From assembly GCA_937952925.1 (NCBI GenBank), contig CALFYA010000297.1:1-8128 (forward strand): a stretch of 8,128 nucleotides of DNA, read 5' to 3'. Shown here in pieces: positions 1 through 6,941 of the stretch. A program made the translations under genes and the position numbers. The stretch's first letter is position 1. Every line of letters begins with the position of its first letter. The DNA comes from an uncultured Moraxellaceae bacterium. GTDB lineage: Bacteria; Pseudomonadota; Gammaproteobacteria; Pseudomonadales; Moraxellaceae. The notes under the pieces are model-generated. The model did no database searches. It was not told the DNA's origin and was given only the letters and a program-made list of their open reading frames with translations.

Positions 1-2006
1 TGAAGATGACCCGCCCGTTTGTGTATCGGCGTTATGTGGATTATTCGGTGTTTGCATCCTTGCGCGAAATGAAGGGCATGATTGAGCGCGAGGTGCTGCG
101 TCGCCAAGTGCAAGACGACATCAAGCTTGGCGCAGGTGGCATCCGCGAGATTGAGTTTATTGTGCAGGTGTTTCAGTTGATTCATGGCGGTGAACGCAAA
201 CCCCTGCGCGGCATCAATTGCTTGCAAATGCTTGATGAGTTGGTGCGTCAGCAATTACTCAAGGCCGAGCAAGCGCAAGGACTCAAAACCGCTTACTTGT
301 TTTTGCGGCGAGTCGAACATGCGATCCAAGCCATGAATGATCAACAAACTCAGCAGTTGCCGAGTGATCCAACATGGCAAGCACGGATGGCACAGGTATT
401 AGGATTTGCTGATTGGTCAGCCCTGATGACAACGCTCAACGCACATCGAGCATGTGTCCGTCAGGAATTTGCCGAAGTGGTGGCGGATCGCCGTGCGGTG
501 ACCCGTGAGCTGGATGATCAAGAAGCGGTGGAAACCAAGCTTGATGGTGTGCTCGATGAGCAAGGTCGCCAGCAAGTGAGCGCATTTTGGAGCAGCCGAC
601 AACTTGAAAAACTACCCGAAGAAGCCCGTCAACGCCTCAAGCAAGTGTGGCCGCATTTGATTGATGCGGTGTTGCAGGTGCAGGAGCCACAAATCACCTT
701 GATGCGTTTGTTGCCGTTGCTTGAAAAGGTGATGCGCCGCTCGGTGTATTTGGTGATGTTGCTCGAAAATCATGGGGCGATTTTGCGGCTGGTGCAAATG
801 TCGGCGGCCAGTCCGTGGATTAGTGAGGAGTTGGTGCGCTATCCGGTCTTGCTTGATGAATTTTTGACCAGTGAGATTGATGAGCTACCGAGCAAAGAGG
901 AGCTTGCAGCCAATTTGCGCCAGCAACTGCTGCGGGTTGACCGTGAGGATCTTGAAGGGCAAATGCGCATTTTACGCCTGTTTAAAAAAAGCGAAGTGTT
1001 GGCGGTGGCGGCGAGTGATTTGCTGGCCGAGCGCCCGTTGATGAAAGTCTCCGATGCGCTAACATGGATTGCTGAAGTGGTGCTCGAATCGGCCTTACAT
1101 TTGGCACTCAATGCCTTGGTGGCACGGCACGGCCTACCCAAACGCGCCAATGGCGAGCAGGCCACGCTCGATGCACCTGCGTTTGCGGTTGTGGGCTATG
1201 GCAAGCTTGGCGGGATTGAGCTGGGTTATGGCTCAGACCTTGATTTGGTGTTTTTGCATGATGTCGATGAGCAAGCCGATACCGATGGGGAAAAACCGAT
1301 TAGCGGGATGACCTTTTGTGCACGCTTGGCGCAAAAGGTGATGACTTTGCTCACCACCCAAACGCTCGATGGGCGTGCCTATGAAGTCGATACCCGTCTA
1401 CGCCCCAATGGTCATGCCGGCATGCTGGTGGCGAGTCTCACGGCATTTCGGCAATACCAAGAAAAAAGCGCATGGCTATGGGAGCATCAAGCTTTGGTGC
1501 GCACACGGGGGATTTGTGGTGGCCCACGCGTGCTGGCGGCTTTTGATCAAATTCGCCACGAGATTTTGACCCTCCCACGCGATGCTGCGTTGGTGCGTGA
1601 AGAAGTGCGTGCCATGCGGCAAAAGATGCGCGAGCACTTGGGCAGCAGTGTGAGTGCGCAAAAAGCAGGGATTTTCCACCTCAAGCAAGATGCAGGTGGT
1701 ATCGTCGATATTGAATTTATGGCACAGTATGGCGTGCTCGCTTGGAGTGGGGCGAATCCTGATCTCACCCGCTTCTCCGACAATGTACGCCTGCTTGACG
1801 ACATGGCGACCGCTGGCTGCTTATCCCGCAGCGATGCGGCGGCTTTGACGGATGCGTATTTGCGTGAACGTGCCGAAACCCACCGGCTGGCCTTGGCTCA
1901 AAAACCCTTGACCGTATCTGCCGCTGAGTGGTGTGCTACCCGTAAGACCGTTCATGATCTATGGCAACGCTTGATTGATCCGGCGGCAGCTCCGCTGGAT
2001 GAGTGA
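1..2006 (+). CDS. glnE: Glutamine synthetase adenylyltransferase/deadenylylase (GlnE), 5'-truncated
   Basis: Cytoplasmic bifunctional enzyme that adds AMP to, and removes it from, glutamine synthetase, tuning ammonia assimilation under PII control. The open frame runs in from the left edge (codons from position 3) and ends at TGA 2004-2006, leaving about 667 codons. E. coli GlnE is about 946 residues, so roughly the first 280 are missing, including the N-terminal nucleotidyltransferase core. Numbering from the ATG at 6, which is probably internal: the end of the N-terminal (deadenylylase) domain has KLGAGGIREIEF at 40-51. A helical linker follows. The C-terminal (adenylylase) domain has GYGKLGGIELGYGSDLDLV starting at 397, with the metal-binding pair D411 and D413. 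The matching AGGIVDIEF block is at 563-571. The two repeats of the G-G-I-x-x-I-E-F block are typical of this two-domain family. The C-terminus looks complete. Identification is secure. Confidence 0.97.
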   Translation, partial: KMTRPFVYRRYVDYSVFASLREMKGMIEREVLRRQVQDDIKLGAGGIREIEFIVQVFQLIHGGERKPLRGINCLQMLDELVRQQLLKAEQAQGLKTAYLFLRRVEHAIQAMNDQQTQQLPSDPTWQARMAQVLGFADWSALMTTLNAHRACVRQEFAEVVADRRAVTRELDDQEAVETKLDGVLDEQGRQQVSAFWSSRQLEKLPEEARQRLKQVWPHLIDAVLQVQEPQITLMRLLPLLEKVMRRSVYLVMLLENHGAILRLVQMSAASPWISEELVRYPVLLDEFLTSEIDELPSKEELAANLRQQLLRVDREDLEGQMRILRLFKKSEVLAVAASDLLAERPLMKVSDALTWIAEVVLESALHLALNALVARHGLPKRANGEQATLDAPAFAVVGYGKLGGIELGYGSDLDLVFLHDVDEQADTDGEKPISGMTFCARLAQKVMTLLTTQTLDGRAYEVDTRLRPNGHAGMLVASLTAFRQYQEKSAWLWEHQALVRTRGICGGPRVLAAFDQIRHEILTLPRDAALVREEVRAMRQKMREHLGSSVSAQKAGIFHLKQDAGGIVDIEFMAQYGVLAWSGANPDLTRFSDNVRLLDDMATAGCLSRSDAAALTDAYLRERAETHRLALAQKPLTVSAAEWCATRKTVHDLWQRLIDPAAAPLDE

Positions 2007-2047
2007 CTTTTTTTGATTTTTTAAAATTTGTGGAGAACATTGCCGTG
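2007..2047 (+). promoter_or_regulatory. T-rich glnE-ilvE spacer with ilvE ribosome binding site
   Basis: This 41-nt spacer is strongly T/A-rich up to about 2030. It then carries GGAG at 2032-2035, 12 nt before ATG 2048 and 9 nt before an in-frame GTG at 2045. No GC-rich stem precedes the T-runs, so I do not call a terminator, and I see no convincing -35/-10 pair. ilvE is probably at least partly read through from glnE. The Shine-Dalgarno site supports starting ilvE at 2048 (or 2045) and not at the GTG overlapping the glnE stop at 2003. Confidence 0.5.
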
Positions 2048-2977
2048 ATGAGTATGGCAGATCGTGATGGGTTTATTTGGCTCGATGGTCAACTGGTCGA
2101 TTGGCGTGAGGCCAAAGTCCATGTGCTGACCCATACCTTGCATTATGGCATGGGCGTGTTTGAAGGCGTGCGGGCGTATGAGGCGGAGCAAGGCACCGCG
2201 ATTTTCCGCTTGGCTGAGCACACCAAACGGTTGCTCAACTCCGCCAAAATTTTCCAAATGAATGTGCCGTTTGATCAGCAAACCCTGATGGATGCACAGT
2301 GCGAAGTGATTCGTGCCAACAACCTCAAATCGGGTTATCTGCGTCCAATCATCTGGATTGGCTCGGAAAAAATGGGCATTGCGGCCAAAAACAACAAAAT
2401 CCATGTGGGCATTGCCGCATGGCCTTGGGGCGCGTATTTGGGCGAAGATGGCATGACGCGTGGGATTCGGGTGAAAACCTCGTCGTTTACTCACCATCAG
2501 CCCAATATCACCATGTGTAAAGCCAAAGCGGTGGGCAACTATCCGGTGTCGATCTTGGCTCACCAAGAAGTCGCCACCAATGGCTACGACGAAGCGATGT
2601 TGCTTGATCCACACGGCTTTATTTGCCAAGGCGCGGGCGAAAACCTGTTTATGGTCAAAGATGGCGAGCTGCACACCCCAGATCTGGCCGGTGGTGGCTT
2701 GGATGGGATTACCCGTCAAACCATTATCCAGTTTGCCAACGATTTGGGCATCAAAGTGCATGAGCGCCGCATCACCCGTGATGAGCTGTACATCGCTGAT
2801 GAAGCGTTCTTTACCGGTACTGCCGCCGAAGTGACGCCGATTCGTGAATACGATGATCGTCCGATTGGCATTGGCAGCCGTGGCCCTGTCACTGAGCGTC
2901 TGCAAAAGCTGTTCTTTGATACCGTGCAAGGCAAAAACGCACAGTATCAACACTGGTTGACACCGGTTGCCAAGTAA
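2048..2977 (+). CDS. ilvE: Branched-chain amino acid aminotransferase (IlvE)
   Basis: PLP-dependent fold-type IV transaminase of the cytoplasm. It catalyses the last step of valine, leucine and isoleucine synthesis (2-oxo acid plus glutamate to amino acid plus 2-oxoglutarate) and the reverse first step of degradation. From ATG 2048 the product is 309 residues, the length of E. coli IlvE, and begins MSMADRDGFIWLDG as IlvE proteins do. Visible family blocks are HTLHYGMGVFEGVRAY near residues 29-44, the PLP-lysine block KAKAVGNY with K160 as the predicted Schiff-base lysine, GAGENLFMVKDG, and GGGLDGITRQT. A longer in-frame form from GTG 2003 adds 15 residues that do not resemble IlvE, so I reject it. 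The gene ends 15 nt before a strong terminator. Its place beside glnE and ahead of a glycan cluster matches the ilvE end of Acinetobacter outer-core loci (recalled, not checked). Confidence 0.96.
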   Translation: MSMADRDGFIWLDGQLVDWREAKVHVLTHTLHYGMGVFEGVRAYEAEQGTAIFRLAEHTKRLLNSAKIFQMNVPFDQQTLMDAQCEVIRANNLKSGYLRPIIWIGSEKMGIAAKNNKIHVGIAAWPWGAYLGEDGMTRGIRVKTSSFTHHQPNITMCKAKAVGNYPVSILAHQEVATNGYDEAMLLDPHGFICQGAGENLFMVKDGELHTPDLAGGGLDGITRQTIIQFANDLGIKVHERRITRDELYIADEAFFTGTAAEVTPIREYDDRPIGIGSRGPVTERLQKLFFDTVQGKNAQYQHWLTPVAK

Positions 2978-2992
2978 GATCAAGTCAACAGG

Positions 2993-3017
2993 AGGGCGCT
3001 TGATGCGCCCTTTTTTT
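2993..3017 (+). terminator. Intrinsic terminator after ilvE
   Basis: A perfect 7-bp GC-rich stem, AGGGCGC (2993-2999) pairing with GCGCCCT (3005-3011), closes a 5-nt TTGAT loop. The stem runs straight into seven T residues (3011-3017). It begins 15 nt after the ilvE stop codon. This is a textbook Rho-independent terminator and should end the glnE-ilvE transcript, so the downstream glycan genes need their own promoter. Confidence 0.93.
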
Positions 3018-3105
3018 GGCATCGTGTGGTGAAGCACCATCTGATAAATATGTATTTTGTGCTAATGTTTAAACATCACTTGCATATGCAATGTGGAGGT
3101 GTGCA
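3018..3105 (+). promoter_or_regulatory. Presumed promoter region of the glycan operon
   Basis: This 88-nt gap lies between the ilvE terminator and the first glycan gene, and its middle (about 3040-3078) is AT-rich. Because the terminator lies upstream, a promoter is expected here. I see only weak sigma-70-like hexamers, such as TATTTT at 3053-3058 and TTTAAA at 3068-3073, with no good -35 partner, so no exact promoter is called. Two perfect palindromes occupy 3065-3091. GGAGG at 3095-3099, 6 nt before ATG 3106, is a strong ribosome binding site and fixes the start of the next gene. Confidence 0.5.
3065..3091. repeat. Two adjacent perfect 12-bp palindromes (candidate operator)
   Basis: ATGTTTAAACAT (3065-3076) and TTGCATATGCAA (3080-3091) are each perfect inverted repeats with no central spacer. 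They are separated by only 3 nt (CAC), and their centres are 15 bp apart. They lie just upstream of the ribosome binding site of the first glycan gene. Spacer-less palindromes do not make good RNA hairpins, so binding of dimeric proteins to DNA is the more natural reading. The two sites differ in sequence. Both being bound, or either being functional, is inference. Confidence 0.4.
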
Positions 3106-4041
3106 ATGGTGATTTGGTGGCTCACCGATGGAAAAGCAGGGCATGTGGCACAAGCGCAAGGCTTGTTTGCAGCACTGCGCCGACAAGGTTTACCCATTCA
3201 GGTGGTCGAAATTCCGATTGTCGACTGCTCACGTCTCGCCACAGTTTGGTATTGGTTATCACAAGGGCGTGTGGGGCATTTGCCAGAGATTTGCCAACAT
3301 GCAGCACCTCCTCGCATGATTCTGGGAGTGGGACATAGCACCCATTGGATGTTGTTGCTGCTAGGCAAAATCTACCCCAAAGCGCGTACTGTCGTCTTGA
3401 TGAAACCGAGTTTACCGTTGGCATGGTTTGATTTGGTGATCATGCCTGAGCATGACCAACCGATTGAATGTGAAACGGTGCTTGCCACCAAAGGCGTGCT
3501 CAATCCACTGAGTAATGAGCAGCGCCATCATCCGCGTCGGGTGCTCTTGTTGATTGGTGGGGCGTCCAAACGACATGGTTTTGATACCGATGCCATTATT
3601 TTGCAACTGCAACAATTACTCGATCAGCTCGGAACTCAACAGACGGTGCTGCTGACCACATCTAGACGTACACCAAACGATTTGGTTGAGCAGCCCGCCA
3701 TTCAAGCGCTCAGTCAGCATATCCAGATTTTTCCTGTGGATCACACCCCGCATGGCTGGCTGTTTGAGCAATTACAGTTGGCGGAGTCGGTTTGGGTAAC
3801 CGAAGATAGCGTGTCGATGCTGTATGAAGCACTCACCGCAGGCTGTCAGGTTGGCGTACTGTCGATGCCACGCATCAAACCGGATCGGATTACCCAAGCG
3901 ATTGATCAATTGATCGCAGATGGCGTAGTGGGCACGCTGCCACAGCTGGTCTTGGGGCGTGCATTGCCACCCGCTGCACAATTTGCCGAAGCAGATCGTG
4001 CCGCAATCTGGTTAAATGCACACCTTCGCGCGGTGGAGTAG
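3106..4041 (+). CDS. ELM1/GtrOC1-family putative glycosyltransferase, copy 1
   Basis: A 311-residue protein of the Mito_fiss_Elm1 family, whose bacterial members near ilvE are annotated as GtrOC1-type putative glycosyltransferases. It would be a cytoplasmic, inner-membrane-associated GT-B-like enzyme adding a core sugar; donor and acceptor are unknown. Family blocks are WLTDGKAGH at the N-terminus (to residue 13), FDLVIMPEHD at 108-117, LLIGGASK at 148-155, TTSRRTP at 184-190 and VTEDSVSMLYEA at 231-242. The last resembles the C-terminal nucleotide-sugar-binding region of GT-B folds. I chose ATG 3106 because GGAGG at 3095-3099 sits 6 nt upstream. The in-frame ATG at 3091 would overlap that site. 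It is the first gene after the ilvE terminator, the position of gtrOC1 in Acinetobacter outer-core loci as I recall. The stop is 5 nt before the next start. The family call is firm; the enzymatic role is inferred. Confidence 0.85.
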   Translation: MVIWWLTDGKAGHVAQAQGLFAALRRQGLPIQVVEIPIVDCSRLATVWYWLSQGRVGHLPEICQHAAPPRMILGVGHSTHWMLLLLGKIYPKARTVVLMKPSLPLAWFDLVIMPEHDQPIECETVLATKGVLNPLSNEQRHHPRRVLLLIGGASKRHGFDTDAIILQLQQLLDQLGTQQTVLLTTSRRTPNDLVEQPAIQALSQHIQIFPVDHTPHGWLFEQLQLAESVWVTEDSVSMLYEALTAGCQVGVLSMPRIKPDRITQAIDQLIADGVVGTLPQLVLGRALPPAAQFAEADRAAIWLNAHLRAVE

Positions 4042-4046
4042 GCGAG

Positions 4047-4874
4047 ATGCTGTGGTGGTGTGTATGGGGTGGCTTACTCGTGAGCGTCTTGGTGTTCAGT
4101 CATCGTTATGCATGGTGGCGACCGACAGTCGATTGGTCTGCGCCACGCGTGTTGATGTACCACATGATCAGCCCACACCGTCCCAAGGCCAAGTTTAATA
4201 AATTGCGCGTCACCCCTGAAGCATTTGAAAAGCAAATCAAATGGCTGAGCGACAACCAGTTTTATTTTTTGACCATGCAAGAGCTACGGCAAGCATGGCA
4301 AGCGGGCACACTGCCGCCCAAAAGTGTGGCGATCACCTTTGATGATGGCTATGCCGATAACTTGCTGGCCGCATTGCCCATTTTACAGCGCTATAAGGCT
4401 CGTGCCACGATTTATGTGGTGGTTGATCGGCATGATCGCGATTGGTCGACCTACAAAAAAGCCCACCACAACAGTGGTGAGTTGGCACAAGAACCAAAGC
4501 TGACCGATGCACAAGTACAGCAACTCGTCGAGAGTGGGCTGATTGAAATCGGCTCGCATACCCTTACCCATGCCAATCTGTCGCGTTTAGACGATCAGAC
4601 GCGGCTGCATGAGCTGACCGAGTCACGCCACGCCCTCCAACAATTAACCGGACAACCGATTGAGAGTTTTGCTTATCCTTTCGGGATTTATGGCGAAGCG
4701 GATGTGGTGGCAGCACGTCAAGCGGGCTATGGAGATGCGGTGACCACCATTGAAGGCATAGAGCCGGCTCGCCCTCAGCCAGATTTTTTACAACTCAAGC
4801 GGATCAAAGTGAGCGGCAAAGACAATCTATTGGCCTTTATCTGCCGGATACGCACAGGACGGCGAGGACTGTAA
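4047..4874 (+). CDS. Membrane-anchored polysaccharide deacetylase (NodB domain, carbohydrate esterase 4-like)
   Basis: A 275-residue protein with one N-terminal hydrophobic segment (about residues 2-18, MLWWCVWGGLLVSVLVFS) followed by basic and aromatic residues. This suggests an inner-membrane anchor, with the catalytic domain probably in the periplasm. The NodB domain has motif 1, ITFDDGYADN (catalytic D99, metal ligand D100); motif 2, GSHTLTH (metal ligands H171 and H175); and motif 3, FAYPFG (209-213). Such enzymes remove N-acetyl groups from GlcNAc-type sugars, here plausibly from an outer-core residue. I see no clear motif-5 histidine after the last block. GGAG at 4035-4038 is 8 nt before ATG 4047. 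The gene follows copy 1 of the ELM1 family by 5 nt and precedes the next gene by 2 nt, so they are co-transcribed. It is comparable to pda1 of Acinetobacter outer-core loci. The exact substrate is unknown. Confidence 0.9.
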   Translation: MLWWCVWGGLLVSVLVFSHRYAWWRPTVDWSAPRVLMYHMISPHRPKAKFNKLRVTPEAFEKQIKWLSDNQFYFLTMQELRQAWQAGTLPPKSVAITFDDGYADNLLAALPILQRYKARATIYVVVDRHDRDWSTYKKAHHNSGELAQEPKLTDAQVQQLVESGLIEIGSHTLTHANLSRLDDQTRLHELTESRHALQQLTGQPIESFAYPFGIYGEADVVAARQAGYGDAVTTIEGIEPARPQPDFLQLKRIKVSGKDNLLAFICRIRTGRRGL

Positions 4875-4885
4875 ATATGCATATT
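4874..4885. repeat. 12-bp perfect palindrome over a start codon
   Basis: AATATGCATATT is a perfect palindrome spanning the deacetylase stop and the ATG (4877) of the following glycosyltransferase. It shares the TATGCA/TGCATA core with the palindrome at 3080-3091. Much of it is fixed by coding (the codons for M-H-I), so chance is quite possible. Confidence 0.25.
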
Positions 4886-5866
4886 GGCTTGGTGATGGCC
4901 GGCGATGAAGAAGGTGGCCTTGAGAAGCATGTGGTCGAGCTGGCAGCGGGTTTGGTGACGCGTGGTCATCAGGTCAGTCTGATTGCCCATGAAAAATATC
5001 GCGCACGTTTGCATCCTGATATTCATTTTTATGCGGTGAATTTGGCCAAAAGCCGGCGCAACCTGATTGTGTTGTTTCAACTGTGGTATACCCTCAAACA
5101 GATCAGACCAGACGTGGTGCATGTGCACGGCAATAAAGCTGCGGCGATGGTGGGGGTGTTGTTGCGCTTTTTGTCGGTCAATAGCGTGGCGACCCTACAT
5201 AGCCGCAAAAAAAATACCAAGATGTTTGCACCGTTTGATCAGGTGATTGCGGTGAGTCAAATTGCCGCTGAGAGCATTGTGCATCCGCGAGTCACCGTGA
5301 TTCTCAATGGCATTGAGCCACCCAAGATTGAGCCACGTCGACCACAGTCACCACCGATGGTGTTGGCGGTGGGGCGTTTGGTGCCGGTCAAAGGCTTTGA
5401 TGTGTTGATTGCGGCATGGCGGGATTTGCCTGCTCAGCTATGGATTGCAGGTGAGGGCAGTGAGCAAGCGCATTTGCAGCAATTGATTGCGCAGCATCAA
5501 CAGCAAGGGCGGATTCAATTGCTCGGTCAGCGTGGTGATATTGTCGATCTGATGCAACAAGCTGATCTGTTTGTGATGTCGTCGCATTATGAAGGCTGCC
5601 CATACACCATGATTGAAGCACTGTTGACCCGCACTCCCATGCTCTCGACAGCGGTCGGTGCGATGCGTGATATTTTGCCAGCAGCTTGTCTATGCGATCC
5701 CAACGATCCCGATCAATTGTACCAATTGTTGGCGCACGCCCTGACCGATCCTGCGGCCTTACAACAGGTATCTGCACCTGTGTTTGCATGGGCAAGCACG
5801 CATTTGACGATCAATGGTATGATGGATCAGATTGAGACCTGTTATCAGGGTGGGCGATCCTTCTGA
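4877..5866 (+). CDS. GT4-family glycosyltransferase
   Basis: A 329-residue GT-B retaining glycosyltransferase of the GT4 (glycosyl transferases group 1) type, expected on the cytoplasmic face of the inner membrane. The N-terminal acceptor domain has the glycine-rich GDEEGGLEKHVVELA block (9-23), DVVHVHG at 79-85 and the linker IAVSQ near 124-128. The C-terminal donor domain has NGIEPP (144-149), VGRLVPVKGFDVLI from 165, GEGSEQ (192-197) and an intact EX7E motif, EGCPYTMIE, with E239 and E247. The sugar donor cannot be told from sequence. GAGG at 4864-4867 lies 9 nt before the ATG, inside the end of the deacetylase gene, and the two genes are 2 nt apart. It is similar in layout to glycosyltransferases of GtrOC type that follow pda1 in Acinetobacter outer-core loci. 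No transmembrane segment or signal peptide is evident, and the length is slightly short for GT4 but complete. Confidence 0.9.
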   Translation: MHIGLVMAGDEEGGLEKHVVELAAGLVTRGHQVSLIAHEKYRARLHPDIHFYAVNLAKSRRNLIVLFQLWYTLKQIRPDVVHVHGNKAAAMVGVLLRFLSVNSVATLHSRKKNTKMFAPFDQVIAVSQIAAESIVHPRVTVILNGIEPPKIEPRRPQSPPMVLAVGRLVPVKGFDVLIAAWRDLPAQLWIAGEGSEQAHLQQLIAQHQQQGRIQLLGQRGDIVDLMQQADLFVMSSHYEGCPYTMIEALLTRTPMLSTAVGAMRDILPAACLCDPNDPDQLYQLLAHALTDPAALQQVSAPVFAWASTHLTINGMMDQIETCYQGGRSF

Positions 5867-5918
5867 TGATCTTCTCGAGGATAATCTTGAGCTTAGCTGT
5901 ATATAGGGTCAGCCGAAT
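5867..5918 (+). promoter_or_regulatory. 52-nt intra-operon gap before ELM1 copy 2
   Basis: This is the only spacer over 5 nt inside the glycan operon. It holds a TATATA at 5900-5905 with no good -35 partner and a weak Shine-Dalgarno (AGGG at 5905-5908, 10 nt before ATG 5919). I see no terminator stem. It may carry a weak internal promoter or mark a join between cassettes; neither is shown. Confidence 0.3.
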
Positions 5919-6941
5919 ATGAAAAAAGTGGTCTGGGTCATCAGTGATGGCGTGGCTGGACACTACAATCAGTCCAAAGGCTGTGTGTTGGCATTGGAGC
6001 AGTTGTTTGACGTACAGGTCGAATGGGTTGAGTTGAAGCTGCGCTTTGGATTGTTGCGTAAGGGACTCCGGTATCTGCTCAATCAGCACGGCCAAATCAA
6101 TTTGTCGGTGTTGGAATGGTGCTATCAATGCACCCATTGGCCGCAAGCTGCACCAGATCTGGTGATTGGCGCGGGCGGCAAAGTGATGTATGCGGTGGCG
6201 GCATTGGCACGACAGCATGGGGTTCCGTCGATTTTTATGGGTTCTTTGCGTGGACTCAAGCCAGCATTGTTTCACACCGTCTTGGTACTTGAGCAATATC
6301 CCGAGCCGCAATATTTGACCGTTGAAACCGCACCGATGCCGATTTCGTCACAAGCGCTCACAGCCGCTGCCGATGCATGGCAAGCTGAGCACCCCACTGA
6401 GACGGGCGAATTGTGGGCGATGTTGATCGGTGGTGATGGTGCAGGAGCCAGCTATAGCGAGCAAGATTGGCAGCAGTTGGCGATTGCGATGAATCATTTG
6501 GCGCAAGAACATCATATTCGCTGGTTGATTACCACCTCACGGCGTACCGGTCATGCCGCCGAAGATATGCTCAAACACACCTTATACCCCGAGGTGGTGG
6601 CCGACCAAGTCTGGTGGAGCGAAGCCCCCCGCAAGGTGATGACCGCTTTTTTGGGGCGTGCACAGCTGGTGTGCTGTACGGTGGAGTCGATGTCGATGTT
6701 GACCGAAGCCATTGTGGCACAGCGGCCTGTGATCGGATTGATTCCTCAGCAGTTTAGCCCCGAAGATGCCTATCAACAGGCCATTCACCGTTTGATGAAT
6801 CGGCGTTGGTTGGCGACCCAGCCGATTGAAACGTGGACAACCCAGCACCTTGCCCATCAAGAACAACTCAAACCCATGCGACAATCGGCACTCCAGCAGC
6901 TCGCACTCCAACTCAAAACCCGTTTGATGAATGATTTATGA
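5919..6941 (+). CDS. ELM1/GtrOC1-family putative glycosyltransferase, copy 2 (divergent)
   Basis: A 340-residue second member of the ELM1-like family. Four blocks align with copy 1: VISDGVAGHYNQSKG (ISDGVAGH at 8-15), LIGGDGAG (169-176), TTSRRTG (205-211) and CTVESMSMLTEA (253-264). The middle differs. The copy 1 block FDLVIMPEHD is FHTVLVLEQY here (118-127), and the threonine/glycine segment after it is lost. An insertion-like stretch around 44-75 and a longer C-terminus account for the extra length. A cytoplasmic GT-B-like sugar transferase is likely, with a specificity different from copy 1. The start ATG 5919 is the natural N-terminus, giving MKKVVWVISDG, though its Shine-Dalgarno is weak. 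Its stop overlaps the next start as ATGA (6938-6941), implying translational coupling. An alternative is a non-catalytic partner of another glycosyltransferase. Family membership is well supported by the shared blocks; function is inferred. Confidence 0.8.
   Translation: MKKVVWVISDGVAGHYNQSKGCVLALEQLFDVQVEWVELKLRFGLLRKGLRYLLNQHGQINLSVLEWCYQCTHWPQAAPDLVIGAGGKVMYAVAALARQHGVPSIFMGSLRGLKPALFHTVLVLEQYPEPQYLTVETAPMPISSQALTAAADAWQAEHPTETGELWAMLIGGDGAGASYSEQDWQQLAIAMNHLAQEHHIRWLITTSRRTGHAAEDMLKHTLYPEVVADQVWWSEAPRKVMTAFLGRAQLVCCTVESMSMLTEAIVAQRPVIGLIPQQFSPEDAYQQAIHRLMNRRWLATQPIETWTTQHLAHQEQLKPMRQSALQQLALQLKTRLMNDL

Noticed and set aside
1424..1431. GCTGGTGG, the E. coli Chi octamer
   Set aside because: A single copy inside glnE, and the Chi sequence is not known to be the same in this kind of organism; chance is sufficient.
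2007..2030. T-rich tract after glnE as an intrinsic terminator
   Set aside because: No GC-rich stem precedes the T-runs; the sequence immediately upstream is glnE coding sequence without a matching inverted repeat.
2003..2047. Upstream GTG start for ilvE overlapping the glnE stop
   Set aside because: The 15 added residues are encoded by a T-rich spacer and do not look like IlvE. The GGAG at 2032-2035 and the 309-residue family length favour ATG 2048.
2021..3040. Long minus-strand ORF (339 codons) antisense to ilvE
   Set aside because: It mirrors almost all of ilvE and runs through the terminator. Its translation is rich in H, R and Q with no recognisable family, while ilvE on the + strand is unmistakable. 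It is a codon-usage shadow.
3091..3105. ATG at 3091 as start of ELM1 copy 1
   Set aside because: It would place the strong GGAGG (3095-3099) inside the gene and has no good ribosome binding site of its own. ATG 3106 is correctly spaced.
6467..6757. Overlapping + strand ORF of 96 codons inside ELM1 copy 2
   Set aside because: It lies wholly within a well-supported gene in another frame, with no recognisable domain or ribosome binding site.
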